Below, one piece after another: positions 26,181-35,349 of a stretch of DNA of 64,000 nt; the first letter of the stretch is position 1, and every line of letters begins with the position of its first letter. This DNA comes from Oscillospiraceae bacterium (GTDB lineage Bacteria; Bacillota; Clostridia; Oscillospirales; Ruminococcaceae). The position numbers and the translations under genes were made by a program. The DNA lies in the NCBI GenBank assembly GCA_009783695.1, contig WRCY01000003.1, positions 27,512-91,511 on the forward strand. Direction: 5' to 3'. The notes below the pieces were generated by a model that was not told the origin of the DNA, searched no databases, and was given only the letters and a program-made list of their open reading frames with translations.

Positions 26181-27599
26181 GTGAAAATATTTGATTCAGA
26201 AGTTACAGGAATAACTGATGATTCGCGTGAAATTACGGCGGGAAATATTTTCGTTTGCATAAAAGGCGCTCATTTCGACGGGCATGATGCAGCTAGGGAA
26301 ATGCTTGAAAAGGGAGCGGCGGCTATTATAGCCGAGCGGGACTTGGGGCTTGAAAAGCAAATAATAGTCCCGAACACCCGCAGGGAGCTCGCAAGGCTTG
26401 CCTCGGAGTTCTGCGGAAACCCCACAAAAGACTTAAAACTCGTCGCCGCGACCGGCACTAACGGTAAAAGCACGGTAATCGCGCTGATAAAGCATATTCT
26501 TGAGGTCGGGGGAAGAAAAGTTGCTTCAATCGGAACTGTGGGTTATGATACGTGCGGGAAAACTTACGAGGCGAAGCTGACCGTTCCCCGGCAGACGGAG
26601 CTGTATAAGCTGTTCCGTGAAGCCGCTGACAACGGCGCGGAGTACTGCGTGGCGGAGGCGTCGTCGCAGGCGCTCGCGCAGGAAAGATTCGCAGAGGAAG
26701 TTTTTGAATGTGCAGTTTTTACGAATCTTACGCAAGACCATTTAGATTGGCACGGGACGATGGAGAATTATTTTCTCGCAAAGCGCGCGCTGTTCGACAT
26801 GACTAAAAGCGCAGTAGTGTGCATAGACGACAAATACGGCGAAAGGCTTGTTAAATATATTCAAAGTGAATACAATTATCCTGTTATAACCTACTCTGCG
26901 AAAGACTTCGCGGACTGTTATGCAGTGAATATAAAGTCTGCCGGCGCGGAGGTATCGTACTGGTTTTCATCTGCAGGGGAGGAGAAGTCGTTCCCCTTGA
27001 AGCTCAGGATACCCGGTCTATATAATGTTGCGAATTCAATTGCGGCGATTGCGGCTTGCGCGCAGCTTGATGTTCCGCTTGATGAAGCGGTGGAAGCGCT
27101 TTCGGATTTTAAAGGCGTGCGGGGCAGAAGCGAGGTTATCTATAGCGGCGAGTTTACGGTAATATGCGACTATGCGCATACCGAGGACGCGCTTAATAAA
27201 TTTTTATCAAGTATTAAAAATATCACCTGTAATGAGGGACGAGGTTCTCGGCTAATATGCGTGTTCGGTGCGCCGGGCGAGCGCGACATAGCAAAACGCC
27301 CGCTTATGGGTGAAGCCGCAGACAAGTATGCAGACTATATAATCATAACCTCCGACAATCCGCGGTTTGAAGATGAAAGCGAAATAATCGAGCAGGTCGC
27401 GGAAGGAATAAAAAACACGCCTTTCGAGAAATTTACGGACAGAAAAGAAGCTATTGAAGCGGCAGTAAAAATGGCGCAGAAGGACGACATAATCGCACTC
27501 TGCGGAAAAGGACATGAAACGTATCAGGCTATAAAAGGCAAGGATTTGCCTTTTGATGAGCGTGAAATTGTAAAGGGTTTGTTTGGGCTTGAAAAATAA
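26181..27599 (+). CDS. murE: UDP-MurNAc-tripeptide synthetase (MurE, meso-DAP type)
   Basis: MurE adds the third residue to UDP-MurNAc-L-Ala-D-Glu. The 472-residue protein has DDSREITAGNIFVCIKG, the P-loop ATGTNGKST, EASSQAL, TNLTQDHLDWHGTMENY, VICDYAHTEDAL and the DNPR motif (Asp392) that selects meso-diaminopimelate over lysine. GKGHETYQ follows. The GTG start at 26181 lies just after a family C fragment. So the wall is predicted to be meso-DAP based. murF and murD, usually next, are absent at this site. Confidence 0.95.
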   Translation: MKIFDSEVTGITDDSREITAGNIFVCIKGAHFDGHDAAREMLEKGAAAIIAERDLGLEKQIIVPNTRRELARLASEFCGNPTKDLKLVAATGTNGKSTVIALIKHILEVGGRKVASIGTVGYDTCGKTYEAKLTVPRQTELYKLFREAADNGAEYCVAEASSQALAQERFAEEVFECAVFTNLTQDHLDWHGTMENYFLAKRALFDMTKSAVVCIDDKYGERLVKYIQSEYNYPVITYSAKDFADCYAVNIKSAGAEVSYWFSSAGEEKSFPLKLRIPGLYNVANSIAAIAACAQLDVPLDEAVEALSDFKGVRGRSEVIYSGEFTVICDYAHTEDALNKFLSSIKNITCNEGRGSRLICVFGAPGERDIAKRPLMGEAADKYADYIIITSDNPRFEDESEIIEQVAEGIKNTPFEKFTDRKEAIEAAVKMAQKDDIIALCGKGHETYQAIKGKDLPFDEREIVKGLFGLEK

Positions 27600-27728
27600 C
27601 CTGCCTAACCGGAGAAAATGTCGCTTTCATACGTAAAAGTTAGAAAGGGGCTTGGTGAAAGTTTGAAAATAAAACAACTGAATCGGGAAAATGCTGTTTT
27701 CATTATTCATTTGTGAAGAAAGGACTTA
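27600..27728 (+). repeat. R1 repeat, two copies before mraY
   Basis: A degraded first copy (ACCGGAGAAAATGTCGCTTTC, then AGAAAGGGGCTTGG) and an intact second copy beginning AAGTTTGAAAATAAAACAACTG with GGGAAAAT-GCT-GTTTTC and GTGAAGAAAGGACTTA. The ATG in the R1 end (27729) is in frame with mraY. Confidence 0.8.
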
Positions 27729-28760
27729 ATGAAAATAAATATGGATTTGACTACTAACATTACTGTTGCGGCTATTGCACTCGCAGTTACGGCTGTGCTG
27801 GGGTTTTTAATCATTCCGGCTCTGCGCCGTCTAAAATACGGGCAAACTATTCTCGACATCGGGCCCGCCTGGCACAAGGACACAAAGCAGGGAACGCCGA
27901 CTATGGGCGGGATTATGTTCATAACCGGCTCAGTGGCTGCGTTTAGCGCGGGGCTTGGTATTCTGTCGGGGAAAGGTTTTATCGACCTTTCGGAATTCGC
28001 CGGCAGAAAAGAATTTTTTGCAAGCATTTCCGGTATGCTCATGGCGCTGTTCTTTGCGTTTGTCGGCTTCCTTGACGATTATATAAAAGTGCGCAAGAAG
28101 CGCAACGAGGGGCTCACGGCAAACCAGAAGATTATCATGCAGATTATGATTATCGCAGCATACTTCACGGCGCGGATAATTTCGGGCGATACATCAACCG
28201 TAATTGCTTTTCCTTTTCTCGGGCAGCTTGATTTATGGTATTTTTACTATGTAATCATGGGACTTGTAATTTTGTATCTCGTAAATGCCGTGAACCTTAC
28301 CGACGGGCTTGACGGGCTTTGCGGGAGCGTGACGCTTGTGTACTGTACGGTGTTTATGGTTATTTGTTCGATACTGGGATTCACCGGGCTTTCTGTGCTT
28401 GCGGTCGCTGTTGCCGGGGGATGCCTGGGCTTTTTGATTTGGAACTTCCACCCGGCGAGAGTCTTTATGGGGGATACAGGCTCGATGTTTCTCGGCGGCA
28501 TTGTCTGCGCGCTCGGAATCGGTGCGGGAGCGGAAATAATCATGATTGTTGCGGCTGCGGTTTATATATGGGAAGCATTGACCGTGGTTATACAGGTGAC
28601 TTACTTTAAGATTACAAAAGGCAGGCGGCTGTTCAAGATGACGCCGATTCACCACAGTTTTGAAATCAGCGGCTGGAAAGAAACGCGGATAGTATTGTTG
28701 TTTATTATGATTGCAGTGATTGCGGGGGTTTGCGCGATATTACTCACTAAAGGAATGTAA
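27729..28760 (+). CDS. mraY: Phospho-MurNAc-pentapeptide translocase MraY
   Basis: MraY makes lipid I by transferring phospho-MurNAc-pentapeptide to undecaprenyl phosphate at the inner face of the membrane. The 343-residue, ten-helix protein has DDYIKVRKKRNEGLTANQK, NAVNLTDGLDGL, and NFHPARVFMGDTGSMFLGG; the catalytic Asp residues are present. The start at 27729 (M-K-I-N-M-D) lies in the end of R1 with SD AAAGGA 4 bases upstream, and ATG 27741 is an alternative with better spacing. murD does not follow; ftsW does. Confidence 0.95.
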   Translation: MKINMDLTTNITVAAIALAVTAVLGFLIIPALRRLKYGQTILDIGPAWHKDTKQGTPTMGGIMFITGSVAAFSAGLGILSGKGFIDLSEFAGRKEFFASISGMLMALFFAFVGFLDDYIKVRKKRNEGLTANQKIIMQIMIIAAYFTARIISGDTSTVIAFPFLGQLDLWYFYYVIMGLVILYLVNAVNLTDGLDGLCGSVTLVYCTVFMVICSILGFTGLSVLAVAVAGGCLGFLIWNFHPARVFMGDTGSMFLGGIVCALGIGAGAEIIMIVAAAVYIWEALTVVIQVTYFKITKGRRLFKMTPIHHSFEISGWKETRIVLLFIMIAVIAGVCAILLTKGM

Positions 28761-28779
28761 TAAAAGCTTGAAAACAAGG

Positions 28780-28823
28780 TCTTGAAAAATGCTAAAGTAT
28801 TTTTCAAATTAACTGATTATATA
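28780..28823. repeat. Family M element, short form, before ftsW
   Basis: TCTTGAAAAATGCTAAAGTATTTTTCAAATTAACTGATTATATA: an inverted-repeat pair ending in the family M terminus (TTAACTGATTATATA). It lies between mraY and the R1 copy of ftsW. Confidence 0.6.
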
Positions 28824-28882
28824 AAACTTGGTAAATGATACTTTTCATTCTTTCGTTTGCGAAGAAAGGACTTATTGAAAAT
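28824..28882 (+). repeat. R1 repeat, partial copy before ftsW
   Basis: TGATACTTTTCATTCTTTC and GCGAAGAAAGGACTTATTGAAAAT. The left hairpin arm is lost, but the SD module is kept next to the ftsW ATG at 28883. Confidence 0.75.
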
Positions 28883-30253
28883 ATGCAGAGCAGTGCACGA
28901 AAAACCGAACAGAGCAGTACGACGAGGGTCATGCCGCCGACTTCGCCCGAAAGGGAAACGAGGTTAGCGCAAGCCCGCGCAATGGAAGAGGCATTGGAAA
29001 AAACTGCTCGTCCGCGCCGCACTCTCAGACGCCCCACGCCCAATCACACAAAAAAAATACTGCCGTCGGCTTCCGGCGCGGCTGCGATTGCGCCGAAGGA
29101 AATGCGCAAGAAAATGAAAGACCGTGTGAAACCCCGGCGCGAACGGCTCGCACGGTTTGACTTCCCGTTTTTCACAATCGTTATAGTTTTGCTCGCATTC
29201 GGAATTGTCACGATGTTCTCGGCGAGCTATGCGTTCGCCTACCGCGAACACGGCGACAGCTACCATTTCGTGGCAAGACAGCTTAGGTTCATCGGTGCGG
29301 GGCTTGTCGCGATGATTATACTTTCGCGCGTTAATTACCGCCTGATGTGTAATAAGTACATCGTCAGAATCGGTGCCGGGGCGGCGCTGGGAGTAATGGC
29401 TTTCGTAGCGCTCGCGGGCAGGGTTCAGGGCGGAGCGGGCCGCTGGATTGAAATCGGCGGAACGATGGTGCAGCCGTCCGAAACCTTAAAATTTGCGGTA
29501 ATAGTTGTATTTGCATATTGGATGCACACGCATTACAGCAAGCTTGATAAATTCAAGCAGGGCTTTCTTCCCATATTTATGTTTCTGATGGTTTCCTGTC
29601 TGCTGATGATTCTTCAGCCGCACTTGTCGGGTACAATTATAATCTTCACAATCGGCTTCATCATGATGTTTATCGGAGACTGTAAAATCAAACACATCGC
29701 TCTGACGCTGCTCGCGTTTGCAGTGCTGGGCGGGCTTGCGATTATAGCGATGGACGCGATGGGGCTTGACTATTTTAACTCACGAATCTTAAGCTGGCAA
29801 AACCCCGAAGCCGACATAAGAGGCGATACGTTCCAGACCTATCAGTCGCTGATTACAATAGGCTCGGGCGGGATTTTCGGGCTCGGGCTCGGGAACTCAA
29901 GGCAGAAGTACGCCTATCTCCCCGCCTCGCACAACGACTTCATCTTCTCGATTATCTGCGAGGAGCTCGGTTTTATCGGCGCGATTGTGGTTATACTGCT
30001 GTTTGTGCTTTTTGTTGCACGCGGGTTTTATATCGCTGTCTGCGCGCGGGATAAGTTCGGGATGCTGCTCGCGGCGGGAATCACGTCGCAGCTCGGGGTT
30101 CAGGCGCTGCTCAACATCGGCGTTGTTACCAACGCCGTGCCGAACACGGGCATTTCGCTGCCGTTTTTCAGCTACGGCGGCTCGGCGCTGATGATGCAGC
30201 TCGCGGGTATCGGCGTCGTGCTTAACATCTCACGGAAGGCAGCGATTGAATGA
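28883..30253 (+). CDS. ftsW: Septal peptidoglycan glycosyltransferase FtsW
   Basis: FtsW is a SEDS-family lipid II polymerase of the divisome. From ATG 28883 (456 aa) there is an unusually long, basic, disordered N-terminal tail of about 90 residues (ARPRRTLRRPTPN, KKMKDRVKPRRERL), then ten membrane helices with FSASYAFAY, GGAGRWIEIGGTMVQPSE, QPHLSGTIIIF, GLGLGNSRQKYAYLPASHNDFIFSIICEELG and PNTGISLPFFSYGGSALM. The catalytic Asp region is present. Its stop overlaps the start of the acyltransferase (ATGA). The SD lies in R1. Confidence 0.94.
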   Translation: MQSSARKTEQSSTTRVMPPTSPERETRLAQARAMEEALEKTARPRRTLRRPTPNHTKKILPSASGAAAIAPKEMRKKMKDRVKPRRERLARFDFPFFTIVIVLLAFGIVTMFSASYAFAYREHGDSYHFVARQLRFIGAGLVAMIILSRVNYRLMCNKYIVRIGAGAALGVMAFVALAGRVQGGAGRWIEIGGTMVQPSETLKFAVIVVFAYWMHTHYSKLDKFKQGFLPIFMFLMVSCLLMILQPHLSGTIIIFTIGFIMMFIGDCKIKHIALTLLAFAVLGGLAIIAMDAMGLDYFNSRILSWQNPEADIRGDTFQTYQSLITIGSGGIFGLGLGNSRQKYAYLPASHNDFIFSIICEELGFIGAIVVILLFVLFVARGFYIAVCARDKFGMLLAAGITSQLGVQALLNIGVVTNAVPNTGISLPFFSYGGSALMMQLAGIGVVLNISRKAAIE

Positions 30254-31365
30254 GAAAATACTATATTGACAACATACGCTGGCTATGCGTGCTTTTATTG
30301 TTCCCCTATCATACGTTTATGATGTTCAATGCATTTGATGAGAGCTTTTATGTTAAAGGCGCCGATATTGAAACAACAACCCTTATTATGCGCGCCATAT
30401 ATCCATGGCTCATGCCGATTTTATTCCTGGTGGCAGGGCTCAGTTCCGCGTACGCTTTAAATAAGAGAAGTCCGAAGCAGTACATAAAAGAGCGCGTATC
30501 CAAGCTGCTGCTTCCGCTTGTTTTCGGTATATTGATTTTAATTCCTGTGCAGACTTATTTTGCGGAACGGTTTCATAATAATTATACGGGAAATTATTTC
30601 GAGCAGTATATTCTGTTCTTCACAAAACCGACCGACTTATCCGGTTATAACGGCGGCTTTACGCCGGCGCATCTTTGGTTTTTGGCATACCTGTTCGTTA
30701 TTTCACTAATCGCGCTGCCTGTTATGTATCTGTACCAAAAGTCCGTGAAGAAGCTGCCTGTACATAAAATCCCGCTGCCTGTTTTGCTGCTGTTCTTTTT
30801 AGTTCCCGGCTTCGCGCAGATGATTTTTGATATAGCGGGTAAAAGCGTCGGCGAATATACAACGTGGTTTCTGTTCGGATATTTTATTATTTCAAACGGC
30901 AAAGTACAGGAAAAACTCGAAAAACATAGATTCCTTTTACTTGGGCTTTGTCTGCCGTTTATGATTATATGCACTTTTTTTCTGAAAATCCATGAAACAT
31001 TTTTTAATGAAATACTTTTTATTTACGTTGTTATTTATGAAGTAATATATTTCTTCTATGCGTGGACAGCTATTTTAACTATTTTCGGGTTTGCAAAACG
31101 TTATTTAAACTTTGCAAACAAAACCACCTCCTATATGTCGGCTTCGTCTTTCGGCATTTATGTCCTGCATCAGCAGTGGACGGTGATTACGGCTTATTTC
31201 GCGCTAATACTGACGGCGAGCGTGCCGCTTCAAATGGTTTTGATTCTGACGGCGAGCATTGTGTTTACGTTCATAAATTTTGAGGTGTTCAAACGAGTTC
31301 CCGTTACAAGATTCATGTTTGGAATTAAGGAGCATAAAAAAGAAAATGCAGGGAATGAAAAATGA
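30250..31365 (+). CDS. Acyltransferase family 3 membrane protein
   Basis: A 371-residue multi-pass membrane protein of the OafA/OatA-type acyltransferase 3 superfamily, which moves acyl groups onto extracytoplasmic glycans or lipids. The N-terminus YYIDNIRWLCVLLLFPYHTFMMFN contains the conserved R/H region, followed by about ten helices (WLMPILFLVAGLSSAYAL, FTPAHLWFLAYLFVISLIALPV). Its start overlaps the ftsW stop by 4 bases, so it is translated with the division cluster. That place hints at a wall modification, but the substrate is not shown. Confidence 0.85.
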   Translation: MRKYYIDNIRWLCVLLLFPYHTFMMFNAFDESFYVKGADIETTTLIMRAIYPWLMPILFLVAGLSSAYALNKRSPKQYIKERVSKLLLPLVFGILILIPVQTYFAERFHNNYTGNYFEQYILFFTKPTDLSGYNGGFTPAHLWFLAYLFVISLIALPVMYLYQKSVKKLPVHKIPLPVLLLFFLVPGFAQMIFDIAGKSVGEYTTWFLFGYFIISNGKVQEKLEKHRFLLLGLCLPFMIICTFFLKIHETFFNEILFIYVVIYEVIYFFYAWTAILTIFGFAKRYLNFANKTTSYMSASSFGIYVLHQQWTVITAYFALILTASVPLQMVLILTASIVFTFINFEVFKRVPVTRFMFGIKEHKKENAGNEK

Positions 31366-31567
31366 TTTAAAAAAGAACAAAAACACCGGTAAAATTAAAG
31401 TCGCAATCCTCACGACGCCGTACAGCGACATAAAAAGCTTCTGCAAGAGAGCAAGCGTTCCCGCGGACGCGCTCGTGCGGCTTGAGAGGACGTGAGCTGA
31501 CGGATACGACTTCGGCGAGGGGCGCATTGACAAAGGCTTTACAGCGAAGCGAACATGGACGGTTTAA
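31355..31567 (+). pseudogene. Short ORF with in-frame TGA; possible gene remnant
   Basis: From ATG 31355 a frame of 46 codons runs over the end of the acyltransferase gene to TGA at 31493-31495, with a protein-like stretch KIKVAILTTPYSDIKSF. The same frame continues after the TGA for 23 codons (ADGYDFGEGRIDKGF...) to TAA at 31565. The balanced composition on both sides suggests a decayed gene interrupted by TGA, not two genes. I recognise no family. It fills most of the gap before R1 and murG. Confidence 0.3.
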
Positions 31568-31608
31568 GGGAGCTTGCGCAAAGACAGCGTTCGTAATCGG
31601 AGGAATCA

Positions 31609-31688
31609 AGTTTGAGAATAACTGATGCTTAGTCGGGGAAAACGGAGCTTTTCATTTCTCTTTTGTGAAGAAAGGACTTAATGAAAAC
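31609..31688 (+). repeat. R1 repeat, single copy before murG
   Basis: AAGTTTGAGAATAACTGATG, then AGTCGGGGAAAACGGAGC, TTTTCATTTC and GTGAAGAAAGGACTTAATG. The R1 ATG opens a three-codon frame (ATG AAA ACA TGA) whose stop overlaps the murG ATG at 31689. Confidence 0.82.
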
Positions 31689-32792
31689 ATGAGAGCAATC
31701 ATCGCCGCCGGCGGTTCCGCAGGGCACGTAAACCCCGCGCTTGCCATAGCCGATAAAATAAAAGAAATCTATCCGGGGGCGATGAGTGCAGTACTTTTTA
31801 TCGGCACGCCCGGCGGCATGGAGGCAAGACTCATTAAAGAAGCCGGCTACGACTTTGCGCCTATTAAAATGGCGGGCCTGCAGCGCAGCCTGAGCCCGAA
31901 AAATATAATCAGAAACATAAAGGCGGCGCACTTGTATCTGCACGCGGGCAGAAAAGTGCGGGCTATTATAAAAAGATTTAATCCCGATATTGTCATCGGC
32001 GCGGGCGCGTATATTTCAGTACCCGTTTTAAAAACTGCGGCTAAAATGGGAATTAAAACCGCTGTTCACGAGAGCAATTCTTACCCGGGCATGGCTGTGA
32101 AGCTGTTGTCGAGGTATGTTGATAAGATTTTTGTCGCGGACGAGGACGTAAAAAAGAGAATTCCGAACCCGGAGAAGTGCATAGTAACCGGCAATCCGCT
32201 GCGCACTAACATAAAAATGCAAGACCGCGAAGCCGCACGGAAAAAGCTTGGCTTGCCGGAGGGATTAACGATACTGTCGTCGGGCGGGAGCAACGGCTCG
32301 AAAGCAATAACAAACGCCGTAATCGCGCTGCTCGCCTGGGAAAACGAGTGCGGCGGCATTAACCATATTCACTCTTATGGGCGTAACCGCGGGAACCCGT
32401 TCGAGGGGGTCAAGCTTAACTCCGAACGCACTATTATAAAGGAATATCTTGATAATATGTATACCTGCCTTTCGGCGGCGGATTTGGTAATCTCGCGGTC
32501 GGGCGCGATGAGCCGGACGGAAATAACGGCGGCGGGGCGTGCCTCCGTGCAGATTCCGTGGGCGGGCTCGGCGGAATATCATCAGTATTATAACGCGCTC
32601 GCAATGGTCAAAAAAGGCGCTGCCGTGATGATTGAGGACAAGGAACTGAGCGCGAAGAAGCTTGTTGAAGTCGTATCGCGGTTATGCCAAACCCCGGGAA
32701 AACTGCGCGACATGGAAATCCGCGCAAAAGAAATGTCGTCTGAATACGCAGCGGATAAAATCCTGGGCGGAGTATTGGATTTGATTAAATAA
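31689..32792 (+). CDS. murG: UDP-GlcNAc:lipid I glycosyltransferase MurG
   Basis: MurG adds GlcNAc to lipid I to make lipid II at the inner leaflet. From ATG 31689 the product is 367 aa, with the glycine loop AAGGSAGHVNPALAIAD, VHESNSYPGMAVKLLS, SSGGSNGSKAITNAV and the donor site SRSGAMSRTEITAAGRASVQIPWAGSAEYHQYYNA. The E in SRTEI and QY/NA match the family, with some drift from the usual GGSQGA. It depends on an R1-borne SD. Confidence 0.92.
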   Translation: MRAIIAAGGSAGHVNPALAIADKIKEIYPGAMSAVLFIGTPGGMEARLIKEAGYDFAPIKMAGLQRSLSPKNIIRNIKAAHLYLHAGRKVRAIIKRFNPDIVIGAGAYISVPVLKTAAKMGIKTAVHESNSYPGMAVKLLSRYVDKIFVADEDVKKRIPNPEKCIVTGNPLRTNIKMQDREAARKKLGLPEGLTILSSGGSNGSKAITNAVIALLAWENECGGINHIHSYGRNRGNPFEGVKLNSERTIIKEYLDNMYTCLSAADLVISRSGAMSRTEITAAGRASVQIPWAGSAEYHQYYNALAMVKKGAAVMIEDKELSAKKLVEVVSRLCQTPGKLRDMEIRAKEMSSEYAADKILGGVLDLIK

Positions 32793-32827
32793 CTGTCCAT
32801 TGTCAACTGGCTTTGAAATAGCATATT

Positions 32828-34138
32828 ATGAAAAGTAATGCTATTTTGAAAGGTTGTGTTGGCGTGGCGGTTAAAAAGGATGCCCCGAGAATTGTGGTTC
32901 AGGGAGGGGGCAGGTTGGCGGGGGAACTCAGCGTACAGGGAGCAAAGAATAGTATTCTTCCGCTATTATCGGCTACTGTGCTTTGTCAGGGAGAATCTGT
33001 TTTACATAATTGTCCGAATTTATCAGATAGCGATGCGGCGTGCAGAATCCTCAACTGCCTCGGTTGTAAGTGTGTGAGGGAAGCAAACGCCGTCACGGTT
33101 GATTCAAGAGAAGTATTGAACACCGATGTACCTAAAGATTTAATGCGCGAAATGCGCTCTTCCATAGTATTTCTCGGTGCAATCCTGGGCAGGACAAAGC
33201 AGTGCCGCCTGACTTTCCCCGGCGGATGCGAGCTGGGCCCTCGTCCGATAGACCTGCATGTAATGGCGCTGCGTAAGATGGGCGTCAATATTGAGGAGGA
33301 GGGTGGTTTCTTAAACTGCAACGCCCCGAAAGGCATACACGGCGCGTACATTTCCCTCGCCCTGCCGTCCGTGGGCGCGACCGAAAATATAATACTGGCT
33401 GCCGTCACGGCAAAAGGCACAACCGAAATCCAAAACGCAGCGCGCGAACCCGAAATCATCGACCTTGCGGAATTTCTTAATAAATGCGGCGCTAAAATCT
33501 CGGGCGCGGGAACGGGAACAATTGTAATAGAGGGGGTAGAGAAGCTCGGCGGGGCGGAGCATACGGTTATTGCGGACCGGATTGTCGCCGCGACCTATCT
33601 GTGCTGCGCGGCGATTACAAGAGGCGAGCTGATTCTTAAGAACGTTGACTTCAGACATATCAGTGCAATTTTACCCGTTTTTGAACAAATGGGGTGCAGT
33701 ATTTATACTTATAACGATAATCAGATTTACATTAACGCCGCAAAGCAGCTTCACGCGCCTTATAAGATTACGACTTCGGCGCATCCCGGCTTCCCGACTG
33801 ACGCGCAGCCGATGTTTATGGCTCTCGCCTCGACCTTGAAAGGCACGACGGTCTTCGTGGAAACAATATTCGACAATCGCTTCCGCCATGCGCAGGAGCT
33901 AAGACAGCTCGGCGCAAAAATCAGCGTTAATGACCGGGTGGCTGTTGTTGAGGGCGTGGAAAGATTAATCGGCGCCGACCTTGAAGCAACGGATTTACGG
34001 GGCGGTGCGGCACTCGTGACCGCTGCGCTATTCGCCGACAAAACAAGCACAATCACCGGAATCTCGCATATAGAGAGAGGTTATGACGATATAGTCGGGA
34101 ACTTACAAAAGATAGGAGCGAAAATAAGCAGTAATTAA
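32828..34138 (+). CDS. murA: UDP-N-acetylglucosamine 1-carboxyvinyltransferase MurA
   Basis: MurA transfers enolpyruvate from PEP to UDP-GlcNAc, the first committed step of wall synthesis. Up to 436 residues, with QGAKNSILPLLSATVL at the N-terminus, the fosfomycin-target loop FPGGCELGPRPIDLH (Cys134, numbering from 32828) and TDAQPMFMALAS. The Cys is present, so fosfomycin sensitivity is expected. The start is uncertain: ATG 32828 has no SD, while GTG 32864 follows AAAGG by about 10 bases. Confidence 0.93.
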   Translation: MKSNAILKGCVGVAVKKDAPRIVVQGGGRLAGELSVQGAKNSILPLLSATVLCQGESVLHNCPNLSDSDAACRILNCLGCKCVREANAVTVDSREVLNTDVPKDLMREMRSSIVFLGAILGRTKQCRLTFPGGCELGPRPIDLHVMALRKMGVNIEEEGGFLNCNAPKGIHGAYISLALPSVGATENIILAAVTAKGTTEIQNAAREPEIIDLAEFLNKCGAKISGAGTGTIVIEGVEKLGGAEHTVIADRIVAATYLCCAAITRGELILKNVDFRHISAILPVFEQMGCSIYTYNDNQIYINAAKQLHAPYKITTSAHPGFPTDAQPMFMALASTLKGTTVFVETIFDNRFRHAQELRQLGAKISVNDRVAVVEGVERLIGADLEATDLRGGAALVTAALFADKTSTITGISHIERGYDDIVGNLQKIGAKISSN

Positions 34139-34193
34139 TTATGAATTGTTGCTGTATTGCTTCGCGACTGATTATAAATTATGAGGAATGTTA
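34134..34193. repeat. Family C fragment before ftsQ
   Basis: AGTAATTAATTATGAATTGTTG, a GCTTCGCGA core and GATTATAAATTATGAGGAATG. It is AT-rich and palindromic like the 23583 element; GAGGAATG is used as the ftsQ SD. Confidence 0.45.
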
Positions 34194-34194
34194 A

Positions 34195-35064
34195 ATGCCC
34201 GAGTTTACTGAACCGAGGCGGCGAAAAGCGAAACCCGACAAGCCGGCAAAAAAGCCTAAAGCGCCTAAAGCTCAAAAGAAATCTAAGCTGAAAGCGCAAA
34301 AGGCTCAAAGCACACCAAAGCCGCCCGGAGAAAGAAAATTTAAACAGCGACGCAGGCAAAACATGGCAATTTATTACGTCATGTTTTTTGTCGTCGCTGT
34401 AACGATTTTCTCGATTTTATCCGTAACGGTGCTTTTTAATTTGGAAGAAATCGTCGTTGAGGGCGAAAGTATTTATACAAGCGAGGAGATTGTAGCAGCT
34501 TCCGGCATACGGGAAGGCATAAATCTTCTGCGCTTTGATACGGGAACCGGCAGAAACAGGATTATTGAAAGCCTTGTTTATGTTGACGACGTTACAATCA
34601 GAAAAGGCTTTCCGAACAGGGTGACAATAACGGTGGCGGGTGCAGTGGAAATGGTTAGTATCGCACATGAAAATCACTTCTACACCATATCAAGAAACGG
34701 CAGGATTTTGGAAACGACGCGGTCGGCCTCTGATAATATCGCGGTTTACGGCTTTGAGGCGGAGGAGCCTGTAATCGGGGGGTACATAAGTTCAGCAGAG
34801 CAGCGGAAAACCGAGCTTGTGTTCACTTTAATCAAAACAGCGGAGGAAGCGGAGCTTTTCGGCATAATGGATATAGATATAACCGACCATCTTGACATAA
34901 AGATGAACTACATGAACAGAATAACGCTCCATATCGGGGCGGGCACAGACCTCGAGCAAAAGCTGCGCGCCGCCGCCGAAATCCTTGAAAACAGGATAGA
35001 AAGCAACGAACGCGGAACGCTGCGGCTTATAAATCCGTTGGAAGTTGTTTTTTCGCCCGAATAA
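34195..35064 (+). CDS. ftsQ: Cell division protein FtsQ/DivIB
   Basis: A 289-residue bitopic divisome protein. The first 55 residues are very basic and Pro-rich (KPDKPAKKPKAPKAQKKSK), then one membrane helix (IYYVMFFVVAVTIFSILSVTVLF, about 58-80), then a POTRA domain (LEEIVVEGESIYTSEEIVAASGI) and a beta domain with RKGFPNRVTITV, the usual family pattern. It would link FtsL/DivIC to the septal synthase. Position between murA and ftsZ is canonical. Confidence 0.9.
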   Translation: MPEFTEPRRRKAKPDKPAKKPKAPKAQKKSKLKAQKAQSTPKPPGERKFKQRRRQNMAIYYVMFFVVAVTIFSILSVTVLFNLEEIVVEGESIYTSEEIVAASGIREGINLLRFDTGTGRNRIIESLVYVDDVTIRKGFPNRVTITVAGAVEMVSIAHENHFYTISRNGRILETTRSASDNIAVYGFEAEEPVIGGYISSAEQRKTELVFTLIKTAEEAELFGIMDIDITDHLDIKMNYMNRITLHIGAGTDLEQKLRAAAEILENRIESNERGTLRLINPLEVVFSPE

Positions 35065-35138
35065 CATATATATCGGGGGTAGTAAAAATTAAAAACACAA
35101 AATAAATGGTTTTTTAAAAATTATTTTCAAAAAACCTA

Positions 35139-35167
35139 TTGATATTTTCTTCCAAATCTGTTACAAT
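35139..35167 (+). promoter_or_regulatory. ftsZ promoter
   Basis: TTGATA (35139-35144), 17-base spacer, TACAAT (35162-35167). A leader of about 175 bases with two R1 copies follows before the ftsZ ATG. Confidence 0.75.
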
Positions 35168-35199
35168 AAATTAAATGGGATTTTAACGGAGGTAAAGAG

Positions 35200-35349
35200 T
35201 TCTAAATTAAAACTGTTGAATCGGGGAAAACGATGTTTTTTACTATGGTTTAGTTAAGAAAGGACTTAATGTAGTTTGAAACAAGTTGTGCTAAGCGGGG
35301 AAAACGATGTTTTTACTTTGATTTGGTTAAGAAAGGACTTATTAAAAGT
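35200..35349 (+). repeat. R1 repeat, two tandem copies before ftsZ
   Basis: Copy 1: AACTGTTGAATCGGGG, AAAACGATGTTTTT, GTTAAGAAAGGACTTAATG. Copy 2: GCTAAGCGGGGAAAACGATG, TTTTTACTTTG, GGTTAAGAAAGGACTTATT, then the ftsZ ATG at 35350. Both lie in the leader RNA predicted from the promoter at 35139-35167. Confidence 0.88.

Noticed and set aside
31493-31495. TGA as selenocysteine in the ORF at 31355
   Set aside because: No SECIS-like structure was noticed immediately downstream and TGA is used as a normal stop by many genes here; decay is the simpler reading.
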